DNA of 64,000 bases from Streptomyces sp. WAC 01529 (GTDB lineage: Bacteria; Actinomycetota; Actinomycetes; Streptomycetales; Streptomycetaceae), in NCBI RefSeq assembly GCF_003945545.1, contig NZ_CP029617.1, forward strand, positions 4,759,001-4,823,000, written 5' to 3'. The notes beneath the pieces were generated by a model, which saw only the letters and a program-made list of their open reading frames with translations, made no database searches and had not been told where the DNA came from. Of the stretch, positions 62,736-64,000 are shown in pieces. Position 1 is the stretch's first letter. Each line of letters begins with the position of its first letter. The translations under genes were made by a program, and so were the position numbers.

Positions 62736-64000
62736 TCAGGAGCCCCGCCCCGGCTCGTCACCTCCCTTGGCACGCCCCTGGCGCGGCAGATCCAGGGCCA
62801 CGGCGGCAGCCGAGTCGCAGTACTCGCGCACCGCACTCGTCCGCGCCACCACACGCCCCCGGTGCACCACGATCCGGCTGTACGCGAGCGACAGCGCCCC
62901 CGCCAGCCGGTCACCGCGCACCGCGAGCAACTCGGCCGGGAAACCCGCCTCCACCCGGACCTCGGGCATCCCCATGGCCGCCCGCGCCGCCCCGCTCACC
63001 GTGTCGTACGCGTCCTCGGGCCGCAGCCCGCACCGCGAGGCCAGCAGGTACGCGGCCTCCAGGGGATCGCCCCGCCCCACGGGGTTCGACACATCCCGCA
63101 TCGCCCCGCTCCCCGCGGCCACCCGCACCCCCGCCGCCCGCAGCAGCCGCACCGGCGCGAGTCCGCGCCGCTCCGCGCTCCCGCAGCCGCCCTGCGGCAG
63201 GCAGACCACCGTCACGCCGGCCGCCGCCAGCTGCTCCGCCGCCCGCGAGGCCACCTCCCTCGGCAGCCGCCCGAGGCCCCCGCACGGGCCGATGGTGACC
63301 CCGGCCCGCAGCCCGGCTGCCATCGCCGCGAGCCGCCCGAGCCGCGCCGGGTCGTCACCGTCCGTGTGCAGGTCGACGGGACAGCCGTGCTCGGCGGCCA
63401 GCTCCAGGACCGCCTCCGTGTACCCCGTCGGATCGGGGTCGAGATCCGGACAACCGCCCACTACGGAGGCGCCCATCTTCACCGCGTCCCGCAGCATCGC
63501 GAGCCCGTCCGCGCCCGCGACGCCGGTCAGCAGCCGCGGCACCGCGACCGCCGTCAGATCGACGAGCCCCCGCAGCGACCGGCGCGCCTGGAGCACGGCC
63601 TCCATGGGGTCGAGCCCCTGCACGTCACCGATCCGCACCTGCGACCGCAGGGCCGTCGCCCCGTGCCCGAGCTGGAGCAGGGCCGCCTCCGTGGCCCTGC
63701 GCTGCACGTCGGGGATGTCGTACGAGACCGGGCCCGGCACGTCCGCCGACAGCGCGGTGTCACCGTGCGCGTGCGGCTCCGCGGGGGCCGGCAGCAGCAG
63801 ATAGCCGCCGAGGTCCACGCGCGCGGCGTGCGCGGGCAGGCTGCCGGCCGTACCGACCGCCTCGATGCGCCCGCCGCCGAGCCGGACGTCCACGGTCCTG
63901 CCGTCGGTGAGCCGGGCGCCGCAGAGCAGCAGCGACCCGGATTCGGCCGTGGGATCGGAACCGGAGGAGCCGGAGGAGTGGGGCTGCTGCGGCTGGCTGT
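62736..64000 (-). CDS. Amidohydrolase family protein, 5' end outside the window
   Basis: The frame stays open to the window edge, so the start lies beyond 64000; the GTG at 63893 is internal, since LLLCGARLTDGRTVDVRLGG upstream belongs to the usual N-terminal beta domain. Metal ligands are EPHAHGD (HxH), later VDLHTDGDD (His) and the Asp in GSGAMRDVSNP, as in the cytosine-deaminase group of amidohydrolases. The substrate is not certain. The C-terminus is Gly/Arg rich and reads towards the NAD(P)-binding gene. Confidence 0.83.
   Translation of the reverse strand, partial: SQPQQPHSSGSSGSDPTAESGSLLLCGARLTDGRTVDVRLGGGRIEAVGTAGSLPAHAARVDLGGYLLLPAPAEPHAHGDTALSADVPGPVSYDIPDVQRRATEAALLQLGHGATALRSQVRIGDVQGLDPMEAVLQARRSLRGLVDLTAVAVPRLLTGVAGADGLAMLRDAVKMGASVVGGCPDLDPDPTGYTEAVLELAAEHGCPVDLHTDGDDPARLGRLAAMAAGLRAGVTIGPCGGLGRLPREVASRAAEQLAAAGVTVVCLPQGGCGSAERRGLAPVRLLRAAGVRVAAGSGAMRDVSNPVGRGDPLEAAYLLASRCGLRPEDAYDTVSGAARAAMGMPEVRVEAGFPAELLAVRGDRLAGALSLAYSRIVVHRGRVVARTSAVREYCDSAAAVALDLPRQGRAKGGDEPGRGS

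Noticed and set aside
58760..64000. A second attachment site or integrase for an SLP1-like element
   Set aside because: I searched by eye for a copy of the tRNA-Tyr 3' end and for an integrase and saw neither before the window edge.

Overview
The window is high-GC actinomycete DNA and looks like a Streptomyces chromosome core segment. GTG starts are common, genes overlap by ATGA or GTGA, and one gene carries an in-frame TTA codon. From memory, the gene order resembles the Streptomyces coelicolor region running from the nuo operon through a polyprenyl diphosphate synthase, a 2-oxoacid:ferredoxin oxidoreductase, a second partial nuo cluster and yajQ to tRNA-Tyr. I could not run an alignment.

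Layout. Positions 1-7596 hold the end of the main complex I operon (nuoH partial, I, J, K, L, M, N), closed by a strong hairpin. Next come recQ (7774-9804), a convergent fumarylacetoacetase gene, and a translationally coupled ATP-grasp ligase and flavin monooxygenase-like pair. Positions 14113-20624 are a minus-strand polymorphic toxin locus: an RHS-repeat protein with a YwqJ-like deaminase tail, followed by tandem SUKH-3-like immunity domains that are interrupted by a single in-frame TAG. Then follow a HAD phosphatase gene with a TTA codon, a CocE/NonD hydrolase, a polyprenyl diphosphate synthase, a LolA-like protein, an ABC exporter pair, a flavodoxin-fold oxidoreductase and a multi-pass membrane protein with a repetitive N-terminal extension.

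Positions 31400-36467 hold small regulator/oxidoreductase units: VOC, AraC, an NmrA-like protein, RarD, a quinone oxidoreductase-like protein and HxlR. A miniature inverted-repeat element of about 190 bp sits between the NmrA-like gene and rarD. korAB (2-oxoacid:ferredoxin oxidoreductase) follows, then a LuxR-type response regulator with two paralogous histidine kinases.

Positions 43736-53696 are a second complex I cluster, nuoABCHIJKLMN. It has no nuoD and no NADH-input genes nuoEFG, and its NuoC has a long low-complexity tail. With korAB nearby, this suggests a ferredoxin-fed or otherwise unconventional proton-pumping complex; that is inference. htpX and yccF, a lone SMI1/KNR4 protein, an amino-acid permease, a YeaQ-like protein, a Cys-motif membrane protein and yajQ follow.

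A class II tRNA-Tyr gene with a strong terminator is at 58710-58842. tRNA-Tyr is the known chromosomal attachment site of the S. coelicolor element SLP1. Immediately beyond it is a NACHT STAND ATPase gene of the type used in antiphage defence, then a small Cys-motif protein, an NAD(P)-binding protein and an amidohydrolase cut by the window edge.
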